Part shown: in pieces, positions 34,485-45,882 of the stretch | Position numbering within the stretch: the stretch's first letter is position 1 | How the letters are laid out: every line of letters starts with the position of its first letter | From: Beijerinckiaceae bacterium | Lineage (GTDB): Bacteria; Pseudomonadota; Alphaproteobacteria; Rhizobiales; Beijerinckiaceae | Reading direction: 5' to 3' | DNA length: 64,000 nucleotides | NCBI GenBank assembly: GCA_027531565.1 | Contig: JAPZSB010000011.1 | Location: 62,001 to 126,000 of the forward strand | Translations under genes and position numbers: made by a program | The notes under the pieces: model-generated | Seen by the model: the letters and a program-made list of their open reading frames with translations, nothing else | The model's database searches: none | What the model was told of the DNA's origin: nothing

Positions 34485-35329
34485 GCCTTCAGCTCCAGCA
34501 GGTGGTTGTTGCGGGTGCCGCCGATCGCGGCATAGCCGCGCTGGGCGAGGAAGGCGAGCAGGTCGAAGCTCCAGCGGTCCTCGCCGCGCTCGACGATGAT
34601 CAGCTTCGGCCAGAGCGCGGCCGGCGCCTCGCCGAAGAACTGCTTGAGGATCATGTCCTCGGCGCCTTCCACATCGAGCTTGACCGCATCGATATGGCCG
34701 AAACCCTCGTCCTGCACGATGCCGAACAGGGTGCGCGCCGGCACCCGGACCTGCCGCGCATGGTCGGCGCTGACGATCTTGACGCTCGCCTCGCCCTTGT
34801 TGCGCGGATCGAGGAACAGGGTGATCTCGCCGTCGCGGTCAGCCACGGCCACCGCCAGCGCCTTGACCGTCCCGAACGGATTGGCGCGGATATTGTAGAC
34901 CAGCCGCTCGAACACGTCCGGCTGCGGCTCCATCGCGAGGATGCGGGCGCGCGGCCCGGCCTTGGCAGCGACCGCCAGCGCATAGCCGCCGATATTCGCC
35001 CCGATATCGAGGAACACGAAATCCGGATGCAGCCGCGAGACCAGCAGGTTCCGCTCGGTCTCGTCGAAATCGCGCGGGGCGAACAGGATCCGCTTCTCGC
35101 AGACATTGTTGTAGGGGTAGAGGCGGAACCGCGCTCCGAGGGATTCCGCATCGACCGGCCGCCCGTTCAGCCGCGAGATCGCGATGCGCCGCAAAAGGAA
35201 GCCGAGGCGCTTGCCCAGCCAGGTCGCCGGCATCCGGCGGGTCCAGCTGAGGAGCGTTGCCACGAGGCCCCGTGCGGCGAAGGTGCCGAATTCCGATGGC
35301 CCGGTCTCGGAAGGGATGCGTTCTGTCAT
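34481..35329 (-). CDS. FkbM-family methyltransferase
   Basis: A 282-residue SAM-dependent methyltransferase: the glycine-rich motif FLDIGANIGGYALAVAA, ILAMEPQPDVFERL, and HIDAVKLDVEGAEDMILK (FkbM signature). Such enzymes O-methylate sugars or other small molecules. No polysaccharide genes surround it. The start is set at 35329; frames further upstream encode unrelated low-complexity residues. First gene of the FkbM, CinA-like, gpt run. Confidence 0.88.
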   Translation of the reverse strand: MTERIPSETGPSEFGTFAARGLVATLLSWTRRMPATWLGKRLGFLLRRIAISRLNGRPVDAESLGARFRLYPYNNVCEKRILFAPRDFDETERNLLVSRLHPDFVFLDIGANIGGYALAVAAKAGPRARILAMEPQPDVFERLVYNIRANPFGTVKALAVAVADRDGEITLFLDPRNKGEASVKIVSADHARQVRVPARTLFGIVQDEGFGHIDAVKLDVEGAEDMILKQFFGEAPAALWPKLIIVERGEDRWSFDLLAFLAQRGYAAIGGTRNNHLLELKA

Positions 35330-35520
35330 GATGGCCGTCCTTAGCGAGCCTTCCGCAAAAAAGCGAGAGCCGAAAGTGCATTGCCACCCTGACGCGAGGG
35401 GCCGGCGCGGGAATTCGTTTTCACAACCCCTGCCCTCTTGGATCGGGAGGCAAGTCCCGCTACATCTCCCGGGCGTCGCCCCTCGCTCGGGAAGGGGCGC
35501 CATCCGGGAAAACCAGACGC

Positions 35521-36366
35521 ATGAACCTGCACGTCGCCGAAGAGCCGGTCCGCCGGCAGCCGGGCACGATCAAGCTGCACGGGCCGGAAGGCTTTGCCGC
35601 GATGCGCAAGGCCGGCCGGCTGACGGCGGAAGCACTCGACATGCTGGTCGGCATGGTCCAGCCCGGCGTGACGACCGACGCGATCGACCGCGCGGTCTTC
35701 GAATTCGCCATGGATCACGGCGCCTTCCCTGCCACGCTCTATTACCACGGCTATCCCCGGTCCTGCTGCACCTCGATCAACCATGTCGTCTGCCACGGCA
35801 TCCCGACGGACAAGCCCCTGCGCGACGGCGACATCGTCAATATCGATGTCACGCTGATCGTCGATGGCTGGCACGGGGATTCGAGCCGCATGTACGGCGT
35901 GGGCGAGGTTCCGCGCCGCGCGATGCGGCTGCTCGAGATCACCCATGAAAGCCTCGAGCGCGGTATCGCCGCGGTCCGTCCCGGCAACACGACCGGCCAT
36001 ATCGGCGCGGCGATCCAGAGTTTCGCGGAAGGCGAGCGCTGCTCCGTCGTGCGGGATTTCTGCGGCCATGGCCTCGGCCAGCTCTTCCATGACGAGCCGA
36101 ACATCCTGCATTACGGCCGGGCCGGCGAGGGCGTCGTCCTCAAGCCGGGCATGATCTTCACCATCGAGCCGATGATCAATCTCGGCCGCCCGCATGTGAA
36201 GATCCTCTCCGATGGCTGGACGGCCGTCACCCGGGATCGCTCGCTCTCGGCCCAGTTCGAGCACACCATCGGCGTCACCGAGACCGGCGTCGAGATCTTC
36301 ACCCGCTCGCCGAAGGGCCTCGATTTCCCGGATCGTCCCGGCGCGCCGCTTCCCGCCATCCTATGA
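35521..36366 (+). CDS. map: Type I methionine aminopeptidase
   Basis: Removes initiator methionine. The 281-residue product has all five metal ligands: Asp109 (NIDVT), Asp120 (HGDSS), His183 (GHGLG), Glu216 (TIEP) and Glu247 (FEHT), and the His in YHGYPRSCCTSIN. It has the pita-bread fold without an N-terminal zinc finger. The stop overlaps the radC start by ATGA, so the two are coupled. Whether it is the only map gene in the genome cannot be seen. Confidence 0.95.
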   Translation: MNLHVAEEPVRRQPGTIKLHGPEGFAAMRKAGRLTAEALDMLVGMVQPGVTTDAIDRAVFEFAMDHGAFPATLYYHGYPRSCCTSINHVVCHGIPTDKPLRDGDIVNIDVTLIVDGWHGDSSRMYGVGEVPRRAMRLLEITHESLERGIAAVRPGNTTGHIGAAIQSFAEGERCSVVRDFCGHGLGQLFHDEPNILHYGRAGEGVVLKPGMIFTIEPMINLGRPHVKILSDGWTAVTRDRSLSAQFEHTIGVTETGVEIFTRSPKGLDFPDRPGAPLPAIL

Positions 36367-37076
36367 CCGGGCGAAAGCCGGGCCCTCGCGGGCCGGGAAT
36401 GGGCGAGGTGCCGCATTATCACGGGCATCGCCAGCGCCTGCGCGAGCGTTTCGCGCAGAACCGTGACGTCGTTCCCGATTACGAGTTGCTGGAAATGATC
36501 CTGTTCCGCTCGATCGCGCGGGGCGATGTGAAGGGCATCGCCAAGGAACTGATCGCGCGGTTCGGATCCTTCGCCGAAGTGGTGGCGGCGCCGGCGGATC
36601 TGTTGCAGGAAACGAAGGGTGTCGGTCCCTCCATTGTCCATGACCTGAAGCTGATCGAGCAGGCGGCCCGCCGCGTTGCCCATGGCGATATCCGCCAGCG
36701 GCCGGTCCTCGCCTCCTATGCCGGCGTCGTCGATTATTGCCGGACGGCGATGGCTTTCGCCGAACGCGAGGAATTCCGCCTGCTCTTCCTCGACAAGAAG
36801 AACGGGCTGATGGGCGACGAGGTGATGCAGCGCGGCACGGTCGACCACACGCCGGTCTATCCGCGCGAGATCATCCGGCGCGCGCTCCAGCTCAATGCCT
36901 CGGCGGTCATCCTTGTGCACAACCACCCTTCGGGCGATCCGACCCCCTCGCGGGCCGATATCGAGATGACGCGCGAGATCGTCGCCCTCGCCACCCCGCT
37001 CGGCATTTCCGTGCATGACCACCTGATCGTCGGGCGCAACGGCCATGCCAGTTTCCGGGCGCTCGGGCTGCTGTGA
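36363..37076 (+). CDS. radC: RadC family JAB-domain protein
   Basis: A 237-residue protein: a helix-hairpin-helix part at the N-terminus (YELLEMILFR, KGVGPSIVHDLK) and a C-terminal JAB/MPN domain with the metal motif VHNHPSGDPTPSRAD and the catalytic Glu before it in GDEVMQRGTVD. The historic DNA-repair role is doubtful and the family function is open. Coupled to map by a 4-base overlap. The map-radC order is common. Confidence 0.93.
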   Translation: MTGRKPGPRGPGMGEVPHYHGHRQRLRERFAQNRDVVPDYELLEMILFRSIARGDVKGIAKELIARFGSFAEVVAAPADLLQETKGVGPSIVHDLKLIEQAARRVAHGDIRQRPVLASYAGVVDYCRTAMAFAEREEFRLLFLDKKNGLMGDEVMQRGTVDHTPVYPREIIRRALQLNASAVILVHNHPSGDPTPSRADIEMTREIVALATPLGISVHDHLIVGRNGHASFRALGLL

Positions 37077-37220
37077 TGCCTCGCCGCGCGGCCGGCAAGA
37101 AGGCCGGCAAAGCAGGGGTTCCGGGTGGATTCCCGCGGGAATCCGGGCCGGAAACCTCCTATTCACTTTCTTCGCGCATTGTCCGGTTTGCGAGTAGCGC
37201 GTGTTGAGTTGAGTTCCCGG

Positions 37221-39368
37221 ATGAAAATTGTGCCGCCCCGCGCCCAGAAGGGACAGGGAGCCTCTCTTTCCATCGTGCCGATTTTCCTTCTGGTCCTGTG
37301 CGTCATGGGCTCGATGGTGCTCGTCGCGAACCGGGCCGCCGACCGCCAGCACGAGTACGAGCTGGATCGCGAGCGCCGCCAGGTCGCCCAGACCCTGAGC
37401 TTCGAGGCCGAACGGCTGATGACCAGTGTCTCGCGGGACGAGGCGTTGGGAGAACTGTTCCAGGTCCAGCGCCAGCGCGAACAGGCCGAGCGCATCCTTG
37501 CCTCGCTCAACCGCCGTCAGGCGACGGATTTCGCCATCCTGATCAACAGGATGGAGGGCGAAGTCGTGGCCGAGGCGGGCGATGCCGAGAGTTTCGACCA
37601 GCGCCGCAACTTCATCCGCCAGTTCATCGAGGGCAGCCGGCTGCGCGGGCTCGACGCCACGACCCTGGGGATCGGCCGCGAGGCGCGGATCGTCCAGGAT
37701 GGCGTCAATGTCATCAATCTCGCGGCCGTCCCGATCGGCCGCAACCACGTGTTGATCGTCACGCGCGCTTTGGGCGCGAATGGCTTCCGCCGTCTGTCGA
37801 GCATGCTCGCCATACCGAACCTGCGGGCGGTTCCCGGCACGACGAATGTGGAAACGAGCTATGCCATTCCCAGCCTCGGCGGCACGGAACAGCTCGCCAT
37901 TGTCTGGAGCCCGAGCCGTTTTGCCGCCGACACCCTCGCCGATCTCGCCTTCTACGGCCTCTTCGCCTCGATCGCGATCGGCATCGTCTCGATCTTCCTG
38001 ATCAAGCGGATGCAGGCCTCGACCGCCGCCATTCTCAAGCGCGAGGCAAAGGCCAGCCACGAAGCCCGGCATGACCCGCTTTCCGGCCTGCCGAACCGCG
38101 CCGTCTTCTGCGAGCGGCTGGCGGAAAACATCGAGGATCTCGTCAACCGCGACACCAACATCGCGGTGCTCCTGCTCGATCTCGACAAGTTCAAGGATGT
38201 CAACGACACCTATGGCCACGCGGCAGGCGACAAGGTCATCGTCGATTTCGGCAACCGGGTGAAGCCGCTGCTGAAGCAGACCGACCTGATCGCCCGGCTG
38301 GGCGGCGACGAATTCGCCATCCTGCAGACGGGCATCCACTCGCATCTCGAACCGAGCCGCCTCGCCCAGGCGATCATCGACGCGACCAACAAGCCCTTCA
38401 CGATGGATGGCGCCCAGATGCGCATCGGCGTCACCGTGGGCATCTCGATCTCGCCGGATGACGGCACCGATGTGGCGACGATCCTGCGGGCGGCCGACAC
38501 CGCGCTCTACCGGGCAAAGAACGAGGGCCGGAACCGTTTCGCCCTCTACGAGCACCGCATGACCGAGGCCGAGCGGATCCGCAAGCTCGTCGATGACGAG
38601 CTGCTCCGCGCCATCGAGAATGACGAGCTGACCCTCGCCTACCAGCCGCAGGTCCATGCCGATACGGCCCGGATCGCCAGTGTCGAGGCGCTGGTCCGCT
38701 GGCGCCACCCGACGCATGGTCTCATCGCGCCGGGCGTTTTCATCGCCGCCGCCGAGGAGCGCGGGTTGATCGTCGCCCTCGGCGAATGGGTGATGCGCCG
38801 CGCCTGTCAGGATGCCGCCCGCTGGCCGGGCCTCCGCGTCGGCGTCAATGTCTCGGCGCTCCAGTTCCGCCAGGCCAATTTCGTGCAGGATGTCCACCGC
38901 ATCATGCGCGAGACCAATCTCGAGACCGGGCGGCTGGAAATCGAACTGACGGAAAGCGTGCTCGTCGAGGATGCCGACCAGGCGGAAGCGGCGATGATGG
39001 AGCTGCGCGCCATCGGGGTGAAGCTCGCGCTCGATGATTTCGGCACCGGCTATTCCTCGCTGATCTATCTGCGCCGGTTCGCCTTCGACAAGATCAAGAT
39101 CGACAAGTCCTTCCTCGATTCGATGGAGGCGACCGGCGAAAGCGCGATCCTCGTCCATTCCGTCGTGCATCTCGGCCGCGCGCTCGGGCTCGAAGTGACG
39201 GCGGAGGGTGTCGAGACCGAGGAGCAGCGACGCTTCCTCCAGGCCGTGGGCTGCCATTACCTGCAGGGCTTCCTGTTCTCGCGGCCGGTGCCGGCAGAGA
39301 CCATCGACCAGTTGCTGGCCGCCGAACGGGCCGAGGATGCCGGCCGCAACGCGCCGAACGCCGCCTGA
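37221..39368 (+). CDS. Membrane GGDEF-EAL protein
   Basis: A 715-residue c-di-GMP enzyme. TM1 (about 15-36), periplasmic sensor region, TM2 (about 245-265), GGDEF domain with intact RLGGDEFAIL, then EAL with EALVRWRHP, ELTESVLVED, DDFGTGYSSL, KIDKSFLD and GVETEEQ. Five residues before GGDEF the inhibitory site reads KQTD instead of RxxD, so product inhibition is probably lost. Both domains look catalytically complete; the net activity cannot be told. The stop abuts the exoD stop with no gap. Confidence 0.93.
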   Translation: MKIVPPRAQKGQGASLSIVPIFLLVLCVMGSMVLVANRAADRQHEYELDRERRQVAQTLSFEAERLMTSVSRDEALGELFQVQRQREQAERILASLNRRQATDFAILINRMEGEVVAEAGDAESFDQRRNFIRQFIEGSRLRGLDATTLGIGREARIVQDGVNVINLAAVPIGRNHVLIVTRALGANGFRRLSSMLAIPNLRAVPGTTNVETSYAIPSLGGTEQLAIVWSPSRFAADTLADLAFYGLFASIAIGIVSIFLIKRMQASTAAILKREAKASHEARHDPLSGLPNRAVFCERLAENIEDLVNRDTNIAVLLLDLDKFKDVNDTYGHAAGDKVIVDFGNRVKPLLKQTDLIARLGGDEFAILQTGIHSHLEPSRLAQAIIDATNKPFTMDGAQMRIGVTVGISISPDDGTDVATILRAADTALYRAKNEGRNRFALYEHRMTEAERIRKLVDDELLRAIENDELTLAYQPQVHADTARIASVEALVRWRHPTHGLIAPGVFIAAAEERGLIVALGEWVMRRACQDAARWPGLRVGVNVSALQFRQANFVQDVHRIMRETNLETGRLEIELTESVLVEDADQAEAAMMELRAIGVKLALDDFGTGYSSLIYLRRFAFDKIKIDKSFLDSMEATGESAILVHSVVHLGRALGLEVTAEGVETEEQRRFLQAVGCHYLQGFLFSRPVPAETIDQLLAAERAEDAGRNAPNAA

Positions 39369-39998
39369 TCAGCCGAAGCCGAGCAGCCTCGGCAGCAGGA
39401 CGAAGAACTTCCACAGGATGAGGTAGGTCAGCGAGACGGTGAAGATCACCGCGATCACCGCTGCGAAGGCCGCGACCAGCATCACCACGCCGTCGCGCTC
39501 GACCATGGCCAGGCCGACAAGGATCACCGCGATTCCCGGCGGAATGCCCCCGATGAACGGAATGGGCGACATCAGGCAGATGGCCATCACCATGACCAGC
39601 GCGCCGATGGCCCGCTGCGCCTGGACATCGGTCAGGACCAGGAGCCGGGGCCGCATCACGCGCTCGAACCAGCGCAGGGTCGGCTCCGATTTCTCGAGCA
39701 CGTTCTGGAGGTCCCGGCGCTTCACCCGCCGTTGGGCCAGCCAGCGCGGCAGCACCAGCGCGTCGTGCCCGCGCAGCATCTGCAGCGCGACAACGCCGAC
39801 AATCACCCCGCAGAGGATGGGCAGGCCCGGCACGGGCAGCAGGTTCGGCAGGCCGAACAGCACCAGCACGATGCCGAAGGAGCGCTTGCCGAGCAAGGCC
39901 ACGAGATCGCCCAGCATGGGCATCGGGTCATCGGCCTCGCCCTTGCTCCGGACCGTCTCGGCGAGCACATCGGAAATGCGGGCCGAGAACGGCTTCAT
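39369..39998 (-). CDS. exoD: ExoD family membrane protein
   Basis: A 209-residue inner-membrane protein of the ExoD family (first linked to exopolysaccharide synthesis and alkali tolerance in Rhizobium). Family segments: FGIVLVLFGLPNLLPVPGLP, LVLPRWLAQRRVKRRDL and LMSPIPFIGGIPPGIAVILVGLAM, with about four membrane spans. Start at ATG 39998; a TTG 18 bases upstream is in frame. Converges on the GGDEF-EAL gene: TGA and TCA are adjacent, forming CTGATCAG. Confidence 0.88.
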   Translation of the reverse strand: MKPFSARISDVLAETVRSKGEADDPMPMLGDLVALLGKRSFGIVLVLFGLPNLLPVPGLPILCGVIVGVVALQMLRGHDALVLPRWLAQRRVKRRDLQNVLEKSEPTLRWFERVMRPRLLVLTDVQAQRAIGALVMVMAICLMSPIPFIGGIPPGIAVILVGLAMVERDGVVMLVAAFAAVIAVIFTVSLTYLILWKFFVLLPRLLGFG

Positions 39999-40165
39999 AC
40001 GGACGTCACCACGCAAGGAAAGAACCTTGCCCGCTCTTACGGGGAATGCGCGGGAAAGGAAAGGGCCCGCCGGAGCCGGGCATTGGCGGATTCAACCGCT
40101 CCTTGGTGGCAGGCCCGGAATAGGTGTTTATTCCTGGATCATGCCCTCGCTCCGGAGTCACGTTC

Positions 40166-41080
40166 ATGCCCGGGATCCTGCGCCTCGCCGCACCTTTCGC
40201 CGGCGCTCTCCTGTTCGCCCTCGTCCTTCCGGGCAGCCTGCATTGTCTTGTCCCGGCTGCGCGCGGCGGCGTGACGCACCCGGCAGAATCCGAGCCCGCC
40301 CCCATGGCGCCGGATCCGCATTTCGCGGGGCTTGCGCGGGCTTCGCCGGCACCCGGGCTGACCTTCCTGTCCCGGAATTTCGGCCGGGCGGGCGATCTCT
40401 GGTTCCGGCCCGAACTTGCGCGCACACGGCTCGCCTTTGCCCTTGCCGGTGATACCCGGCATGTCGCCAACGCGACGGAACTGCGGCACAGCCTGTCCGG
40501 CACGCTCGACCGGTCCGGCTGGTTCTTCGCCGTCGGGAGCCAGATCCGGCTCGGAGGTGGCGATACCGGCGGCGAACCCCGCCTCATCCAGCAACGGCTT
40601 GTCCTTGGCCGGACATGGCGCGAGGCCGACCTTCAGCTGACGCTGCAAGCGGGCCTCTCGCGGATCGGGCTCGATGCCCTGGCCATGGCACTCACGGGCC
40701 GCGCGGAACGGCTCGGCCTCGTGGTGGCGCTGCAGATCTGGCGGGACTGGCCGGAGGTTGGCCCCGCGGGGTTGCGCTTCCTGCAACTCGGCATCGAGGC
40801 GGATCGCGCGCGGGAGGGCGTGTCGGCCATCGCGCGGATCGGTTTCGCCCTGGGCGCAAGCGACCTCGCCGTCGGGCCCGAACTGCTGGCTTCCGCCGGC
40901 GAACGCTGGCGGCTCGGTCCGCTGACCTATCGGGAGCCCTATCGCCACCTGCGCCTCGGTGGTCATGCCTCGGGGCTGCGGCTGGGGCGGACAAGCCTGA
41001 GCCTGTCGGCGGGTGCCCTGTTCGACAGCCGGCAGAAACCGCGCCCCTATGCGGCATTCGGCCTCGCCCTCGCCTATTGA
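40166..41080 (+). CDS. Probable outer-membrane beta-barrel protein (BcsS-like)
   Basis: A 304-residue protein with a signal-like N-terminus (LRLAAPFAGALLFALVLPGS). The rest alternates polar and apolar residues in short strands (GWFFAVGSQIRLGG, RLGLVVALQIW, GLRLGRTSLSLSAGALFDS) and ends in an aromatic-tail strand [12 protein letters not shown], as outer-membrane barrels do. It resembles the BcsS cellulose-secretion family in overall pattern, but I am not certain. No cellulose synthase genes are nearby. The last 7 bases overlap the photolyase end. Confidence 0.6.
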   Translation: MPGILRLAAPFAGALLFALVLPGSLHCLVPAARGGVTHPAESEPAPMAPDPHFAGLARASPAPGLTFLSRNFGRAGDLWFRPELARTRLAFALAGDTRHVANATELRHSLSGTLDRSGWFFAVGSQIRLGGGDTGGEPRLIQQRLVLGRTWREADLQLTLQAGLSRIGLDALAMALTGRAERLGLVVALQIWRDWPEVGPAGLRFLQLGIEADRAREGVSAIARIGFALGASDLAVGPELLASAGERWRLGPLTYREPYRHLRLGGHASGLRLGRTSLSLSAGALFDSRQKPRPYAAFGLALAY

Positions 41081-42606
41081 GCGGCAGGCAGGCTGTCGAG
41101 AAAGACGCGCGCCTCGGCCACGATCTCCGCCCGTCGCGCCGGCGCCATTTTCGCCAGCGTCCGGTACGGCATGGCCATGCGCGGATTGCCGGCGAGCCGT
41201 TCCTCGTTGGCGATCAGGAAATTCCAGTAGAGATAGTTGAACGGGCAGGCCTCCGGGCCGCTTTTCACGGCTGGATCATAGCGGCAGCCCGAGCAATAAT
41301 CGCTCATCCGGTCAATATAGGCGCCAGAAGCGGCATAGGGCTTTGAGGCCAGCAGCCCGCCATCGGCGAAAAGCGCCATGCCATGGGTGTTGGGCAGTTC
41401 CACCCATTCATAGGCATCCGCATAGACCAGCAGATACCATTCCTCGACCGCTTTCGGCGCGATCCCCGCCAGAAGCGCGAAATTGCCGGTCACCATCAAC
41501 CGCTGGATGTGATGGGCATAGGCATTCCGCGCCGTCGCCTGCACCACCTCGGCGAGGCAGCGAAGGTCGGTCTTGCCGGTCCAGTAGAAATCCGGCAGCG
41601 GGCGATGCGCCGCAAGCGCATTGGTCTCGGCATAACCCGGCATTTCCAGCCAGTAGAGACCGCGCACATATTCCCGCCAGCCGAGGATCTGGCGGATGAA
41701 CCCCTCCACCGCATTGAGCGGTGCCCGTCCCTCGAACCAGGCCCGCTCGGCCGCGCGGCAGATTTCCTCCGGCAGGAGGAGCCCCATGTTGAGCGCCGGC
41801 GCCAGCAGCGCGTGATGGACAAAATCCTCGCCGCGTTTCATCGCGTCCTGGTAATCGCCGAACCACGGCAGCGCATCGGCGATGAAATGATTGAGCGCCT
41901 CCAGCGCCTGCGCGCGCGTCACCGGCCAGCCGAACGCCTCGAGACTGCCGAAATGGCCTGCGAAACGCGCCTCGACCACCGCCATGACCGCGCGTGTCAG
42001 ATCATCGGGCGGGAAGCGCAGCCGCTCCGGCAGGCGATGCCCTGCGGGCAGGGCCTTGCGGTTCTCGGCATCGAAATTCCATTGCCCGCCGACGGGCTGG
42101 TCGCCCTCCATCAGCAACCCGGTCTTGCGGCGCATCTCCCGGTAGAAGAACTCCATCCGGTAGGTCTTGCGGCCCTCGGCCCAGCGCGCGAACGCCTCGA
42201 GCCGGGCGAGGAAGCGTGTATCCGGCCGGATTTCCACCGGGGGGCCGAGCGTTTCCGCCCAGTCCCGCATCATCTCCAGCACGCGCCATTCGCCCGGCTC
42301 GGTGAGGATCACCGTGTCGGGCCGGTACTGCTCGACCGCAAGACGAAGCGCCCCATCGAGCGAACCGGGATTGCCCGCATCCTCGATCCGCCAGTAGTCG
42401 ACCGCCAGCCCTTCTTCGCGCAGGCCCTGCGCGAAATGGCGCATCGCGGCGAAGACCATGACCAGCTTCTGCTTGTGATGGCGGACATAGGTGGCCTCGC
42501 TGGCCACTTCCGCCATGAGGATCCGGTCCTGCGTGGGGTCGAACCCGTCCAGTGCGCTGATCGACCGGCTGAGCTGGTCGCCCAGAAGCAGGACGAGCCG
42601 GCTCAT
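41074..42606 (-). CDS. Iron-sulfur photolyase/cryptochrome (PhrB/FeS-BCP type)
   Basis: A 510-residue DNA photolyase of the bacterial 6-4/CryB class. The four cluster cysteines are Cys283 (EICRAAE), Cys438 and Cys441 (DYCSGCRY) and Cys454 (ACPFNYLYW). The opening [17 protein letters not shown] and the FAD-site segment [18 protein letters not shown] fit the class. Probable activity: light-driven repair of (6-4) photoproducts. Its ATG overlaps the stop of a DUF2256 gene (ATGA), so the small protein is made first. Confidence 0.92.
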   Translation of the reverse strand: MSRLVLLLGDQLSRSISALDGFDPTQDRILMAEVASEATYVRHHKQKLVMVFAAMRHFAQGLREEGLAVDYWRIEDAGNPGSLDGALRLAVEQYRPDTVILTEPGEWRVLEMMRDWAETLGPPVEIRPDTRFLARLEAFARWAEGRKTYRMEFFYREMRRKTGLLMEGDQPVGGQWNFDAENRKALPAGHRLPERLRFPPDDLTRAVMAVVEARFAGHFGSLEAFGWPVTRAQALEALNHFIADALPWFGDYQDAMKRGEDFVHHALLAPALNMGLLLPEEICRAAERAWFEGRAPLNAVEGFIRQILGWREYVRGLYWLEMPGYAETNALAAHRPLPDFYWTGKTDLRCLAEVVQATARNAYAHHIQRLMVTGNFALLAGIAPKAVEEWYLLVYADAYEWVELPNTHGMALFADGGLLASKPYAASGAYIDRMSDYCSGCRYDPAVKSGPEACPFNYLYWNFLIANEERLAGNPRMAMPYRTLAKMAPARRAEIVAEARVFLDSLPAAQ

Positions 42607-42782
42607 GGCCTGCCCGCCGGATTGTCGACCGCACGGCCGCGCCGCGCTTCGGCCCGGCAGCGATCCGAGCAGAACCGCACCTCGTCCCACACCCTTTCCC
42701 ATTTTTTCCGCCAGGTGAACGGCCGGCCGCAATGCGCGCAGGGCTTCTCCGGCAGATGGACCTTCCTGACGCCACGCGGCAT
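42603..42782 (-). CDS. DUF2256 zinc-ribbon-like small protein
   Basis: A 59-residue protein: [20 protein letters not shown] and [13 protein letters not shown] give two CxxC-type pairs, the DUF2256 pattern, predicted to bind zinc. The start at 42782 has AAGGG upstream. The gene is coupled by ATGA to the photolyase and lies 3 bases after the SDR stop. DUF2256 proteins are repeatedly found beside this photolyase class (from memory); the function is unknown. Confidence 0.88.
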   Translation of the reverse strand: MPRGVRKVHLPEKPCAHCGRPFTWRKKWERVWDEVRFCSDRCRAEARRGRAVDNPAGRP

Positions 42783-42785
42783 GGA

Positions 42786-43514
42786 TCAGCCCTTGGTGCG
42801 CAGCCGCGAGCGGCCGCCATCCACCGCCATGACCTGCCCGGAAATCCAGCCGCTTTCGGCACTGGCGAGGAACGTCGCGAGCCCGGCCACATCCTCCGGC
42901 TGGCCGAGACGCGGCACCGCATGCAGCTCCGCAATCGCCTTGGCCATCGCCTCGTTGCCGGTCAGCGCGGCCGCCATTTTCGTCCGCGTCAGCGAGGGCG
43001 CGATGCAATTGACGCGGATGCGCGGCGCGAGTTCCGCCCCGAGCGCGCGGGTCAGCCCCTCGACGGCGCCTTTCGCCATCGACACCGACGCATGCGCCGA
43101 GAAGCCCTGCGCGACCGCCACGGTCGAAAACAGCACGATCGACGCCGCCTCGCTGCGCTTCAGCGCCGGCAGCAGCGCCTGCACGGCGCGCGCCGCCCCG
43201 AGCGCGTTGAGCGTGAAATCACCGAGAAAGTCGGCATCATTCAGCCGGTTCACCGGCTTGAGATTGATCGAGCCCACCGCATAGACAAGGGCATCGACCG
43301 GCCTGTCGCCGAGGGCAGCAGCGAGTTCGGCAAAATGCGACGGCTCCCGCGCATCGCCCGCGGTGAACCCGGCGCCGAGTTCGCCGGCCAGCGCCTCGAG
43401 CCGCGCGGCATCGCGCCCCGCCAGATGCAGCGCATAGCCCTTCGCCTTCAGTCCGCGCGCCGTGGCCGCACCGATCCCGCCGGTGCCGCCGAAAATCACT
43501 GCCGTCTTCGTCAT
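42786..43514 (-). CDS. Atypical short-chain dehydrogenase/reductase
   Basis: A 242-residue Rossmann protein with the cofactor motif FGGTGGIGAATA (about 8-19), NAG-like AVGSI, and C-terminal GWISGQVMAVDGGRS. The catalytic YxxxK is changed: the segment HASVSMAKG keeps the Lys but has Val where the Tyr belongs, though the Ser in FSTVAV remains. The enzyme is therefore either inactive, uses another acid, or belongs to a diverged subgroup. It is upstream of and reads into DUF2256 and the photolyase. Confidence 0.85.
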   Translation of the reverse strand: MTKTAVIFGGTGGIGAATARGLKAKGYALHLAGRDAARLEALAGELGAGFTAGDAREPSHFAELAAALGDRPVDALVYAVGSINLKPVNRLNDADFLGDFTLNALGAARAVQALLPALKRSEAASIVLFSTVAVAQGFSAHASVSMAKGAVEGLTRALGAELAPRIRVNCIAPSLTRTKMAAALTGNEAMAKAIAELHAVPRLGQPEDVAGLATFLASAESGWISGQVMAVDGGRSRLRTKG

Positions 43515-43558
43515 GGATTGCCTTGCCCTTGCCCGCGCGGGTCCCGCGCCTGCCGGGC

Positions 43559-45186
<1,628 letters not shown>

Positions 45187-45187
<1 letters not shown>

Positions 45188-45873
45188 CAGCCGCGCCGCC
45201 GCTGACGATGCGTGCCGATGATCTCGGCAAGGATCGAGACGGCGATCTCGGCCGGGCTCACCGCGCCGATATCGAGCCCGATCGGCGCGTGGATCCGGGC
45301 GAGATCGGCGTCGGCGAACCCGGCGGCTGCCAGCCGCTCCAGCCGCCGCGCATGCGTTTTCCGGCTGCCGAGCGCGCCGATATAGAAGCATCCGGCCCGG
45401 AGCGCGATGGTCAGGGCGGGATCGTCGATCTTGGGGTCATGCGTCAGCGCGACGAAGGCGGTAAAGCGATCCGGCTTCAGCGGTGGCAGCGCCACATCCG
45501 GCCATTCCGCGATCAGCCGCACATTCGGGAACCGTTCCGGCGTGGCGAAGGCCTCGCGCGGGTCGATCAATGTGCAGTCAAGTTCGACCAGCCGCGCCAT
45601 CTCCGCCAGCGCCTGGCTGATATGCACGGCCCCGATCACGATCAGCTGCACGGGCGGCACATGCACGTCGATGAATTCCGGCCGCTCGCCGGTGATCACC
45701 TTCGCGGATTTCCCGGTCCGGAACGCCTCGACCAGCGCTTCCGCCGCGGGGTCGCCGGCAAGGCCCTCCGGCGTGACCAGCCGGGCGGCGCCGCTTTCGA
45801 GATCGGTCACGAGCGCCACCGCTTCGCGGGCATTGCGATGGCGGTTCAGCGCGGAAAGCAGGGCGAGATCCAC
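45187..45873 (-). CDS. XdhC family protein, C-terminal (Rossmann) part
   Basis: A 228-residue protein holding the NAD-binding-like half of XdhC/CoxI: QLIVIGAVHISQALAEMA, CFYIGALGSRKTHARRLERL and IHAPIGLDIGAVSPAEIAVSI. XdhC proteins insert the molybdenum cofactor into xanthine dehydrogenase-type enzymes and help its sulfuration. The N-terminal half is encoded separately just upstream, so the usual protein is split in two. Overlaps the fusion gene by TGATG. Confidence 0.9.
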
Positions 45874-45882
45874 CGGAACCCC

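Noticed and set aside
37125-37220. An N-terminal extension of the GGDEF-EAL protein.
   Set aside because: The added residues are basic and unlike a membrane sensor start; ATG 37221 directly precedes TM1.
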